50,009 nucleotides of DNA from Nitrospira sp. (GTDB lineage: Bacteria; Nitrospirota; Nitrospiria; Nitrospirales; Nitrospiraceae): positions 1 through 50,009 of the forward strand of contig JABFSU010000049.1 in NCBI GenBank assembly GCA_013140455.1, in the 5' to 3' direction. The position numbers and the translations under genes were made by a program. Below are positions 9,696 through 17,609 of the stretch, in pieces (position 1 is the stretch's first letter; each line of letters begins with the position of its first letter). The notes beneath the pieces were generated by a model. The model saw only the letters and a program-made list of their open reading frames with translations, was not told the DNA's origin and did not search any database.

Positions 9696-11513
9696 ATGAA
9701 TTTTCTACAGACACATCTCGACGGCATTCGAAAGACCTTCCCGGACCTGGTTTCTGCAGTGACAGAAAGCGCCGGGGGAGTGCTCACCGTCGCACCGTCC
9801 CGAGAGGGCAGCCCGTCTGCCACGCAAGACGGACAATGGATTCATAGTGCCTACGACCCGAGAAAGGAAGCCCAGTCATGGGCTGCCCTGCAAGCGAAGG
9901 AATGGCACGCCGGAGAACTGGGCGTGGTACTTGGTGTGGGACTGCTCTACCACGTCGAGGCCTTAGTCGCAACGAAACCTGTTGGGGCGCGACTGGCCGT
10001 CGTGATTGTTGACATCACAGCTTTTAAGGATGCCCTGGCCGTGCGCCCTTTGGGCCCCTGGTTTAACGCGATTGAATGGATTTGGGGGAGTTCCGATGAA
10101 ATGGCGACGCAACTCGCATCCAAATCGGCCCCGCTACGTTTCTTCACCTATGCCCCAGCGGCGCGCCCCTATGCGGCACAGCACCAGGCTCTCGATGTGG
10201 AACTGCGCCGGCTCCTGGCGACACGGCTACATGGACGTCTGCATGTGGCCGTCGTAGGGCCGATCTATGGCGGCTCATTGCCAATCACGAAGTACGTCGT
10301 GCGGGCCCTTGAATCCCTTGGTCATCGGGTGAGTTGGGTGGACCACAGTATTCATCATGCCAGCTATGAGCGCTTCAATACGTTCCGCGATCCCCGCCAT
10401 CGGCTCTCGATGCAAAGCCGGTTTGCCGATGTCCTCAGTATGGGAACGCTGACGGAGCTTTCGGAGGATCCTCCGGATCTCGTCCTGGCCATGGCCCAAG
10501 CCCCCATGTCACTCGGCGCCCTGGAGCATCTGCGACGGAAGAAATTCATGACGGCCATGTGGTTCGTCGAAAACTATCGGCATTTGACGTACTGGCAGCA
10601 ACTCGCTCCCGGATACGATTATTGGTTCACCATCCAACAGAAAGACTGTCACGATGCCCTCCGGCGGGCCGGCGCGCCTCATGTCAGCTACCTGCCCATG
10701 GCCGCAGATCCGTCCGTGCATCGTCCTCTGGACCTGGCGATGAGCGAACAACTGGAATTCGGATCGGATCTGTCCTTTGTCGGTGCCGGATACGCCAATC
10801 GACGAGCGGTGCTCCCTCGTTGGATCAGCAAGGACTGGACATTCAAGGTGTGGGGGAATGAATGGGAAGGCGCCGATGCCGTGGCGCCTGTCTTACAGCG
10901 CAATGGTGCGCGGATCGACACCGATACGTGCCTCAAAGTGTTTAACGCCACCGCGATCAATTTGAATCTCCACTCGAATACCGGTGAGGGATTGGACCCG
11001 GCGGCAGATTTCGTCAATCCGCGTACGTTTGAACTGGCCGCGGCCGGGGCCTTCCAACTTGTCGATCAACGGGCACTCCTTCCCGAGTGCTTTACCGAAG
11101 ACGAGATCGTCAGCTTTGAAGGAACCGATGAAGTGCCTTCCCTGATCAGAACCTGGCTTCGAGATCCGGTCGGTCGCCGGACCATCGCCGATGCGGCCCG
11201 CCAGCGGGTCTTGCGGCAGCATACGTACGAACATCGCATGAAGGACCTTCTGGCCGAATTGGGCATGCGGGAACCGGATCGGTTGGGTTCGATCCTGCGA
11301 GGAGAACGGACTGCGGAGGTTCTCGCCGCACAGACGACCACGCCGCCTGAACTCGCCCCGATGTTGCGGCAATTCGCGCCCGATCAGCGGGTCGAGCTCA
11401 AGGATCTGGCAGCACAGATTCGCGCCCGCGGGCCCCGCACAGAACTCAGCCGTGAAGATCTGCTCATTCTCATGCTGGAAAGTTATCGGACTGAAACCAG
11501 GGACTTGGTATGA
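9696..11513 (+). CDS. CgeB-like glycosyltransferase
   Basis: This 605-residue protein resembles the CgeB/DUF3880 glycosyltransferase family. It has a GPIYGGSLPITKYVVRAL nucleotide-sugar-fold segment in the middle, a FVENYRH segment, and a C-terminal DFVNPRTFELAAAGAFQLVD donor-site region. I chose ATG 9696 because GAGGAG, overlapping the previous stop, lies just upstream. An in-frame start at 9588 would overlap the GT9 gene by about 100 bases and add a non-conserved arginine/proline-rich leader. The stop overlaps the next ATG by four bases (ATGA). Acceptor and donor are unknown. Confidence 0.8.
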   Translation: MNFLQTHLDGIRKTFPDLVSAVTESAGGVLTVAPSREGSPSATQDGQWIHSAYDPRKEAQSWAALQAKEWHAGELGVVLGVGLLYHVEALVATKPVGARLAVVIVDITAFKDALAVRPLGPWFNAIEWIWGSSDEMATQLASKSAPLRFFTYAPAARPYAAQHQALDVELRRLLATRLHGRLHVAVVGPIYGGSLPITKYVVRALESLGHRVSWVDHSIHHASYERFNTFRDPRHRLSMQSRFADVLSMGTLTELSEDPPDLVLAMAQAPMSLGALEHLRRKKFMTAMWFVENYRHLTYWQQLAPGYDYWFTIQQKDCHDALRRAGAPHVSYLPMAADPSVHRPLDLAMSEQLEFGSDLSFVGAGYANRRAVLPRWISKDWTFKVWGNEWEGADAVAPVLQRNGARIDTDTCLKVFNATAINLNLHSNTGEGLDPAADFVNPRTFELAAAGAFQLVDQRALLPECFTEDEIVSFEGTDEVPSLIRTWLRDPVGRRTIADAARQRVLRQHTYEHRMKDLLAELGMREPDRLGSILRGERTAEVLAAQTTTPPELAPMLRQFAPDQRVELKDLAAQIRARGPRTELSREDLLILMLESYRTETRDLV

Positions 11514-13186
11514 ACCGCCAGGTACTGATCCTGAATATCACGCGGATGGGCGATCTGGTCCAAATGGGGACCTTGCTGTCCCGGCTGCAAGAAGAATGGC
11601 CTGGGGTGGCGGTCGATGTGATCGTGGATCGCCGGTTTGCCGCCGTCGCGTCCCTGCTGCCCGGGATCCGGGACATTATCACCTACGACTTCCATGCCCT
11701 GATTGATGACAGCCGCGCGGCCGCCAAGAGTGTCACCTCGCTCTATGCAGACCTCGCCACCTGGGCTCGCCCATTGGTTGAGAGACGCTACAATCGCATC
11801 ATCAACCTCACCTTCAATCGTCCGAGCGCGCTATTGGCTTCGTACATCGGCGCACCGGATATTCGCGGCGCCCGATGCGCCTGGGACGGGGAGAGCGTCA
11901 TTGAGAATCCCTGGATGGCGTATTTTACCGACATGCATCATTTCCGCGCCTTGAATCGATTCAATCTGGTCGATGTCTATGCCTTGGGAGGAAGCGGACC
12001 GGGAACCTACGCGCCATTGTCGGTGCACGTGACGACCGCGGCGCGCGAATGGGCACAACGCTTTCTCACCGCTGCGCCGGAGACAGCAAAAGAGTGGATT
12101 GCCGTGCAAGCCGGGGCAAGCGACGTGATGAAGGCTTGGCGGCCTGAGCATTTCGGTCGCACACTGGCGCACCTGAGCACCAGATGGAAGGGCGGAATCG
12201 TCCTCATTGGAACACCGGCCGAACAAGACACGATCGCACAGGTCGTACGAATCTATCGGGAGGCCGGAGGATGCAATCCCGTCCTCAATGCGGCTGGACA
12301 GACGACGCTGGAACAGTTGGTGGGTTTGCTCGCGGAATGTCGTCTCCTCTTAACCAACGACACCGGTCCGATGCATTTGGCCGTCGGTGTGCAGGTGCCT
12401 GTGATTGATCTTTCCGTCGGGCACGTGGATTTCCGAGAGACCGGTCCCTATGGATCGGGACATTGGGTCGTGCAGCCGGAGCTTGAATGTGCCCCCTGCG
12501 GATTCGACCAGGTGTGCGCCCATCAAAGCTGTAAGGATCGTCTTCCAGTAACCATGGTGGCGGATTTGCTCTTGCATGTGCTGGCCAAGGGGGAATGCCC
12601 CCCGGCCGCGCCCGGCTATCGGCTCTATCGCTCGTCCGTCGACGAAGATCAGTTGGGCAGCTATTGCGCGGTAGGAACCGAAGAGTCCTCAGACCTCGAC
12701 TGGTATGGCCGGTACTGGAGACGTTACTGGTATGAAACCCTGACCCACATCACCAGCCGTATCCCGGCAGACTCGGCGCTGCCTCACAATGCCGTTGCAG
12801 CGGCACACCACCTGGCAGGCATGATGCCGGACATAGACCGGCTCTGCCGTCAAGCCGATGCCATTGTGCAGGCTGCCAGACAAGTTGCGCAATCGCCCGG
12901 TTCGTTGCAGGCTCTTCAACGGGAACAAACTGCGTTGCGTGAACGTGTCGTACACCTGGGGATGGCCCATATCGCCAGTTCCCCGGTGACGACCTCGTTC
13001 GTGCGCTCCATTCACCATGATCATGTCAGGGGACTTGATCGTATGGCCCGGCATCATGCCTTGGCATATCGGCAATGGAGGAGGCATCTCACAGAGATCT
13101 ATCGACACCTGACTCAGAGTCCCTCGAAGTCCACATTGCGGCGATTGGCTATGTTCACTGATTCTTCAGTCGCCCATTCAGGATAG
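11510..13186 (+). CDS. GT9 family glycosyltransferase with C-terminal extension
   Basis: The 558-residue protein opens with the GT9 signature (LILNITRMGDLVQMG) and has LTNDTGPMHLAVGVQVPV near residues 281-298, then a cysteine-rich loop (CAPCGFDQVCAHQSC) seen in several GT9 proteins. Beyond about residue 370 there is an extra helical region of about 190 residues with no domain I can name; it may bind the acceptor. The start overlaps the previous stop (ATGA), indicating translational coupling. Two stops in tandem (13184-13189) end the gene. It is the last glycosyltransferase before the flagellar filament genes. Confidence 0.82.
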   Translation: MNRQVLILNITRMGDLVQMGTLLSRLQEEWPGVAVDVIVDRRFAAVASLLPGIRDIITYDFHALIDDSRAAAKSVTSLYADLATWARPLVERRYNRIINLTFNRPSALLASYIGAPDIRGARCAWDGESVIENPWMAYFTDMHHFRALNRFNLVDVYALGGSGPGTYAPLSVHVTTAAREWAQRFLTAAPETAKEWIAVQAGASDVMKAWRPEHFGRTLAHLSTRWKGGIVLIGTPAEQDTIAQVVRIYREAGGCNPVLNAAGQTTLEQLVGLLAECRLLLTNDTGPMHLAVGVQVPVIDLSVGHVDFRETGPYGSGHWVVQPELECAPCGFDQVCAHQSCKDRLPVTMVADLLLHVLAKGECPPAAPGYRLYRSSVDEDQLGSYCAVGTEESSDLDWYGRYWRRYWYETLTHITSRIPADSALPHNAVAAAHHLAGMMPDIDRLCRQADAIVQAARQVAQSPGSLQALQREQTALRERVVHLGMAHIASSPVTTSFVRSIHHDHVRGLDRMARHHALAYRQWRRHLTEIYRHLTQSPSKSTLRRLAMFTDSSVAHSG

Positions 13187-13207
13187 TAGCCGGATGACTC
13201 CGGCCTA
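13187..13207 (+). terminator. Short stem-loop after the glycosyltransferase cluster
   Basis: GCCGGA at 13189-13194 and TCCGGC at 13199-13204 form a perfect six-pair stem with a four-base loop just behind the double stop. There is no T-run, so it is a weak terminator or an mRNA-end or attenuation structure at best. Confidence 0.3.
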
Positions 13208-13236
13208 TCCCGCGCAGTCAAGAAGGAGAGAACGTT

Positions 13237-13755
13237 ATGCATGTCATGCTTGATCAAGACCAGTGGGAAGTCGTCAATGGACTCAGTCTTGGCGACGTGT
13301 TGGCAGATATCAGTGAGAAAGCGCATGCCCGCTCACGCCTGATCACGTCCTTGACCGTGGATCAGCGTGCCATTACGGATCGCGATTTGGATTCGGCCTT
13401 CTTAGGTGAGCCAATCGCGCGGTTTACTCACCTCCAAGCCATTTCTCAAACCATGGAAGAGGTGATGCGCGGTGCCGCGCCGACGATTCAGCATTACGCT
13501 GATCTCCTCCGCAATGAAGCACAGGAACTCGCCTCGCATATCCGCATGGGAGACGAACGGCTTACATCATTGGATGCATGGCTCGGCAAACTCGCCGACT
13601 ATCTCGAGCTGGTGGAATCCAAGCCGGCGAAGCCGCATCCCGATCGTGCCATGACTCCCTGGGTGCAGGCCTTACTGGATGCACGTGCTCAACGAGATCT
13701 CATTCGCATGGCCGATCTCCTTGAATATGAACTCGCACCCAGGTTGGAGTCCTAA
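13237..13755 (+). CDS. Unknown protein between glycosyltransferases and flagellin
   Basis: The gene has a strong AAGGAG ribosome site and encodes 172 mostly helical residues with no signal peptide or membrane segment. I cannot name the family. The C-terminal stretch, RMADLLEYELAPRLES, resembles tails of small uncharacterised proteins in flagellin-proximal loci of other bacteria (from memory, not checked). Lying 50 bases behind the GT9 gene and before the sigma-28-like flagellin promoter, it is likely co-transcribed with the glycosylation genes. A role in flagellin modification or export is only inferred from position. Confidence 0.65.
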   Translation: MHVMLDQDQWEVVNGLSLGDVLADISEKAHARSRLITSLTVDQRAITDRDLDSAFLGEPIARFTHLQAISQTMEEVMRGAAPTIQHYADLLRNEAQELASHIRMGDERLTSLDAWLGKLADYLELVESKPAKPHPDRAMTPWVQALLDARAQRDLIRMADLLEYELAPRLES

Positions 13756-13825
13756 AATGACCGACGTGTTCATTACATTCGGTTTCTGTCGACGGGTGTT
13801 GTTCACCGCAGTTGATTCGAGCCTC

Positions 13826-13852
13826 TCAAGTCTTAGGGGCATCCTCCGATAA
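13826..13852 (+). promoter_or_regulatory. Candidate sigma-28 (FliA) promoter of flagellin
   Basis: TCAAGTCT at 13826-13833, an 11-base spacer, and TCCGATAA at 13845-13852 match the enterobacterial sigma-28 pattern TAAAGTTT-N11-GCCGATAA at 6/8 and 7/8 positions. The predicted start near 13859 gives an untranslated leader of about 94 bases before the flagellin ATG. Flagellin is a classic FliA target. Confidence 0.65.
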
Positions 13853-13888
13853 GGGATGCAACAGCTCTCTAGGCGTAGAGGGTTAAGA

Positions 13889-13912
13889 CGCTTCTGCACG
13901 GACGCGGAAGCG
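13889..13912 (+). other. Stem-loop in the flagellin 5' leader
   Basis: CGCTTC (13889-13894) pairs with GAAGCG (13907-13912) around a 12-base loop, within the predicted leader and 30 bases before the AAGGAGGA ribosome site. Flagellin leaders often carry stabilising structures or RNA-regulator sites; no specific regulator can be assigned here. Confidence 0.35.
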
Positions 13913-13952
13913 AGGGACGTACAGCACAGCAGTCGGCAAGGAGGAAGCATCC

Positions 13953-14780
13953 ATGGCATTAATTATCAACAACAACCCGGCATCAATTTCTGCCCAGCGG
14001 AATTTGTCGGTCAGCACCAGCCAATTGGGACGCTCGGTCGAGCGTCTCTCATCCGGCCTTCGGATCACGCGAGCCGCGGACGATGCCGCCGGCCTCGGAC
14101 TGTCCGAATCCTTGCGGGCGCAGATCCGCAGCATCAACCAATCTGTCCGGAACTCCTCGGACGGTATCAGCTTGACGCAGATCGCCGACGGCGCCGCCTC
14201 GACCATCGGCAACCTTCTGTCTCGGCTCCGGGAATTGTCCTCTCAGTCGGCCAGCGGTACGGTCGGCAACACGGAACGGTCCTACATCGATCAGGAATTT
14301 GTGGCGTTGCGGTCGGAAATCGATCGTATCGCGCAGGTCACCGAATTCAACGGTCAGGCCCTGACCAGCGGCAGCACCATCAGCTTCTCGATCGCCATCG
14401 GGTTCAGAAGCGGATCAGGCAACTCGCTCAGCCTCGATCTCAATGACATCACCACCTCGTCATTGGGAATCAGCTCCGTGAACGTGTCCACGTCAGCGAA
14501 TGCGAGTAGCGCGTTGGCCAACATTGACAGCGCCATCAGCGCTGTAGCCACCGCCCGAGCGGAATATGGTTCGATCCAGAACCGCTTCGAGGCAACTATT
14601 GCGAATCTGCAGGTGACGAGCGAAAACCTCACCGCTGCAGAGTCACGCATCCGCGATGCGGATATCGCCCATGAAACGTCGGTATTCACCAAGAACCAGA
14701 TTTTGGTGCAAACCGGCATCTCGGTTTTGGCACAGGCCAACAACCTCCCGCAACAAGCCTTGGCCTTGCTGCAGAGGTAG
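13953..14780 (+). CDS. fliC: Flagellin, filament subunit
   Basis: The 275-residue protein has both conserved flagellin ends: N-terminal D0/D1 (MALIINNNPASISAQRNL, then LSSGLRITRAADDAAGL) and C-terminal D1/D0 ending NNLPQQALALLQR. Between about residues 140 and 190 there is only a short serine/threonine-rich bridge, so the variable D2/D3 domains are absent and the subunit is a minimal flagellin. The Ser/Thr-rich bridge offers O-glycosylation sites. The ribosome site AAGGAGGA is strong, as expected for an abundant protein. It is secreted through the flagellar export channel without a signal peptide. It is preceded by a sigma-28-like promoter and followed by a strong hairpin. It is the only flagellin in the window. 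Confidence 0.96.
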   Translation: MALIINNNPASISAQRNLSVSTSQLGRSVERLSSGLRITRAADDAAGLGLSESLRAQIRSINQSVRNSSDGISLTQIADGAASTIGNLLSRLRELSSQSASGTVGNTERSYIDQEFVALRSEIDRIAQVTEFNGQALTSGSTISFSIAIGFRSGSGNSLSLDLNDITTSSLGISSVNVSTSANASSALANIDSAISAVATARAEYGSIQNRFEATIANLQVTSENLTAAESRIRDADIAHETSVFTKNQILVQTGISVLAQANNLPQQALALLQR

Positions 14781-14788
14781 TAATCGGC

Positions 14789-14821
14789 GGGGGCGGCCGT
14801 TCCTCATGAGCGGCCGCCCCC
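14789..14821 (+). terminator. Strong GC hairpin after flagellin
   Basis: GGGGGCGGCCG (14789-14799) pairs perfectly with CGGCCGCCCCC (14811-14821) around an 11-base loop, 9 bases after the flagellin stop. No T-run follows, so it may act as a partial terminator or a 3'-end stabiliser that sets the flagellin transcript apart from flaG-fliD-fliS. Confidence 0.65.
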
Positions 14822-14846
14822 ACCCTAGGTTCACACGGAGGCTGCC

Positions 14847-15209
14847 ATGATTACATCAGTAACCGGCAAAGCAGATCTCCTGACCACACCCGCCCGCGGG
14901 GGTGAACCGGATCATGCAGCGGCCAAACAGCCGACTGCCGCACGGACGCAATCTGATACCGACAACACAGCAACCGCCCCGATCGATCGGACAATCCTCG
15001 AACAGGCGGTCGCGAAGGTCAGTGAAGATATCCAGGCACATGATACGAATCTGAAGTTTGAAATCGATGAGTCGACCGATCGGGTGATCGTCAAAGTCAT
15101 CGAAAAAGATTCAGGAGAAGTCATCCGCCAGTTCCCGCCGAAAGAAGTGCTCGAACTGGCGAAATTCTTCAACAGCTCAAAGGGCATCCTGCTCAAGGAG
15201 CAGGCCTGA
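14847..15209 (+). CDS. flaG: FlaG family flagellar protein
   Basis: The 120-residue protein has a disordered N-terminal half rich in Thr, Ala and Gln, and a FlaG-type C-terminal domain (LKFEIDESTDRVIVKVI, then SGEVIRQFPPKEVLELA). FlaG proteins are small, usually lie between flagellin and fliD as here, and influence filament length. A GGAGG ribosome site precedes the ATG. The gene is 20 bases upstream of fliD. Confidence 0.9.
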   Translation: MITSVTGKADLLTTPARGGEPDHAAAKQPTAARTQSDTDNTATAPIDRTILEQAVAKVSEDIQAHDTNLKFEIDESTDRVIVKVIEKDSGEVIRQFPPKEVLELAKFFNSSKGILLKEQA

Positions 15210-15229
15210 GCCTGTGAGGGACACGAGAC

Positions 15230-16627
15230 ATGGCGACGATCAGTTTCGGCGGGTTGGGAAACGGACTTGATTTCGGTCAAGTGGTGGAGCAACTGGTTAA
15301 GGTTGCACGCCTCCCGGTTGACAGCCTGACCCAGAAAAAGGGCGCCCTTAGCTCAAAGTCGACCGATTACGCGACGCTGAGCACAAAATTGATCGGCCTC
15401 CAGAGTGCCGCGGATAAGCTGCGGCTCTCAACTTCGTTTGACCGGACGACGACGAGCGTGTCCGATACCAGTGCGTTGAGCGCCGTCGGCTCCTCCACTG
15501 CCACATCGGGCACGTACTCGCTCAAGATCACCCAACTCGCGCAGTCCAATCAAATCACGAACAAAGCCGCCAAAACCGTCGCCACGACGACGACCGATAT
15601 CGTCGGAGGGGCGTCCGGTACCTTTACATTCAAAGTCGGCAGCGGAGCCGATCAAACGATTTCATTGGGCGAAACGGCGACTCTGGAAGACCTCAAGAGC
15701 GCCATCAACGATCTCGGTGCCGGTGCTACGGCGTCGATCATTAATACCGGGACGGAGACCACCCCGGCCTATCGGCTCGTACTTACTTCGACGACCACGG
15801 GTGCGTCAAACTCCATCACCATTGTCACAGACAATACTACATTGGACTTTTTGAACAGCAGCGGGACCGGCGGCATCGATACGCTGCAAGCAGCCCAAGA
15901 TGCCATTGCCATTGTCGGAGACCCTGCGCTGAACCCCGTCACTGTGACACGAAGCACCAATGCCATCTCCGACGCCATTGCGGGCGTCACCCTCACGCTG
16001 CTGGAGACAACCGGAACGTCAACCGTTCAAGTCAATGTGAGCCGTGATGTGACCGCCGTGAAGGACAATATCAAAGGACTGGCGACCGCCTATAACGAAG
16101 TCCTGAAGTATATCAACGAGCGGACGACGTACGATGTGGTCACAAAAAAGGGCGGCAACTTTTTTGGAGAACCCACCGTTCGCGGAGTCATCTCCCAAAT
16201 TCGTACGGCGCTGTCTTCGTCTATTGCCGGTGCAGGCTCTCTCAATACCGTCGGAGCACTGGGATTCAAGACGGATCGAGAGGGGACCATCACCGTCGAT
16301 GAAGCAAAGCTGGATACCGCCTTGAGTGCAAGTTACAGCAATGTCCGGACCTTGTTTGTCAATCAGACCGGGAGCGCCGGGATCGCCCAGTTGCTCAATA
16401 CGGCAGTGGACTCGTTGACCAATGTCGCATCCGGTCAAATGACGTTGAGAAAAAACGGACTCGCCAAGCAAATTACCAGTCTGTCCGCAGACATTCTGAG
16501 AAAAGAAGATGCCGTCACGAAATATGAAGATCGGCTCAAGGCACAATATGCGGCACTGGACGGGCTTCTGAGACGCCTCCAGAGCCAAAGCAGTTCGCTG
16601 CAATCCAATTCTTCCAGTGGGAACTGA
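15230..16627 (+). CDS. fliD: Flagellar filament cap protein FliD (hook-associated protein 2)
   Basis: The 465-residue protein has the FliD N-terminal domain (ISFGGLGNGLDFGQVVEQLV, residues 4-100) and a C-terminal FliD domain with a coiled-coil end (residues about 390-465, ending in a Gln/Ser-rich tail). The middle is a Thr/Ser-rich beta region. It caps the growing filament and assists flagellin folding outside the cell. The length is normal for the family. It is followed 31 bases later by fliS. Confidence 0.94.
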   Translation: MATISFGGLGNGLDFGQVVEQLVKVARLPVDSLTQKKGALSSKSTDYATLSTKLIGLQSAADKLRLSTSFDRTTTSVSDTSALSAVGSSTATSGTYSLKITQLAQSNQITNKAAKTVATTTTDIVGGASGTFTFKVGSGADQTISLGETATLEDLKSAINDLGAGATASIINTGTETTPAYRLVLTSTTTGASNSITIVTDNTTLDFLNSSGTGGIDTLQAAQDAIAIVGDPALNPVTVTRSTNAISDAIAGVTLTLLETTGTSTVQVNVSRDVTAVKDNIKGLATAYNEVLKYINERTTYDVVTKKGGNFFGEPTVRGVISQIRTALSSSIAGAGSLNTVGALGFKTDREGTITVDEAKLDTALSASYSNVRTLFVNQTGSAGIAQLLNTAVDSLTNVASGQMTLRKNGLAKQITSLSADILRKEDAVTKYEDRLKAQYAALDGLLRRLQSQSSSLQSNSSSGN

Positions 16628-16658
16628 GTTCATCACGCAGTAGGGGATACACATACCA

Positions 16659-17054
16659 ATGGTCGCACAATACGCCCAGCAATATCAGCAAACGCAGATC
16701 CTCACTTCTTCTCGGGTGCAGATCGTGGTCTTACTCTATGATGCCGCCATTCAATCCATTGAATTGACGCGACGCGCCATTGAAACCAACAACTTGCCGG
16801 ATAAAGCACGATTCATAGGCCGGGCTATCTCAATCGTTGGGGAACTCGACAGCGTGTTGGATTATGAGCAGGGAGGAGACATTGCAAAGTCGCTACACCG
16901 CCTCTACGACTATATGCTGAGCGAGCTCGTTGAAGCCAATGCCAAACATATGAGCGCTCGGCTCGATGGGCCCGCGCGATGTCTCACCACTCTGCGGGAG
17001 GCCTGGAGAGAAGTCGCGGCACAACAGCAAGCCCCATTGGCATTGGCCCGTTAA
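16659..17054 (+). CDS. fliS: Flagellin export chaperone FliS
   Basis: The 131-residue helical protein begins with a FliS-type Tyr/Gln stretch (YAQQYQQTQILTSS) and continues with VVLLYDAAIQSIELTRRAI and LRRLYDYML-like (HRLYDYMLSELVEAN) motifs characteristic of FliS. It binds the flagellin C-terminus in the cytoplasm and prevents early polymerisation. GGGGA lies upstream at slightly long spacing. Four bases after its stop starts the FliT-like gene. Confidence 0.93.
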   Translation: MVAQYAQQYQQTQILTSSRVQIVVLLYDAAIQSIELTRRAIETNNLPDKARFIGRAISIVGELDSVLDYEQGGDIAKSLHRLYDYMLSELVEANAKHMSARLDGPARCLTTLREAWREVAAQQQAPLALAR

Positions 17055-17058
17055 TCAC

Positions 17059-17385
17059 ATGGAATCAGTCTCCGACAAGGATCTTCATACGATCAGGGCT
17101 GTCACCGAGGCGGCGAGGATGGCAGCAGCCCGAGGAGAATGGAATCTGGTGGATCAGTACTATCAACTGCGAGAGGACCTCATCTCTCGGGAAGTCCTCT
17201 CCCCCGGGAATCTGGCATATGTACTGACCGTTGATCGCACGATTGCAGAACAGATCACAGTAGCCCAGGCAGGCTTGACCTCACTGCTTGATGAAGCCGC
17301 CAAGACTCGCCAACGACTACAGGGACTGCGCCGATGGAATGGCGCATCGTCCTCGGACTCAGGGACGATTGAGCGACACCTCTAA
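17059..17385 (+). CDS. FliT-like flagellar chaperone (tentative)
   Basis: ATG 17059, four bases after fliS, gives a 108-residue, all-helical protein (MESVSDKDLH start; WNLVDQYYQLREDLISREVL core). An in-frame start at 16966 would lie inside fliS and is rejected. Position directly behind fliS, size, helical make-up and the Leu/Gln-rich C-terminus fit FliT, the chaperone for FliD, but the family is too diverged for a firm call by eye. The next gene starts 23 bases downstream. Confidence 0.6.
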   Translation: MESVSDKDLHTIRAVTEAARMAAARGEWNLVDQYYQLREDLISREVLSPGNLAYVLTVDRTIAEQITVAQAGLTSLLDEAAKTRQRLQGLRRWNGASSSDSGTIERHL

Positions 17386-17408
17386 CCAATCGAGCCCGGG
17401 AGACTCAC

Positions 17409-17609
17409 ATGGGAATCGCAGTCCATCAGATACATAACCTCGTCCGGACGTATCAGCGAGCGCTGCAGCCAACCTCATCGGATACGTCTCCCGCGCTAGA
17501 CAACCGCCACGCCGACCGCGTCTCTGTATCAGCGGAAGCCCGTGAACTGCATGAGCAAGTCACCGCACGTCCAGAACATGACCGCAACAGCACAAAGAGG
17601 TCCAGGTGA
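17409..17609 (+). CDS. Small flagellar-locus protein resembling the FlgM N-terminal half
   Basis: The 66-residue protein has an N-terminal helix (IHNLVRTYQRALQ) and DRVSVSAEARELHEQ, a pattern like the DKIEISSQAKEM segment in the disordered N-terminal half of FlgM anti-sigma-28 proteins and in other small flagellar-operon proteins. It ends before the C-terminal helices that in FlgM grip sigma-28, so it cannot be called FlgM. GGGAG precedes the ATG. The stop overlaps the GTG start of the cyclase gene (GTGA), so the two are coupled. The role is unknown. Confidence 0.6.
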   Translation: MGIAVHQIHNLVRTYQRALQPTSSDTSPALDNRHADRVSVSAEARELHEQVTARPEHDRNSTKRSR

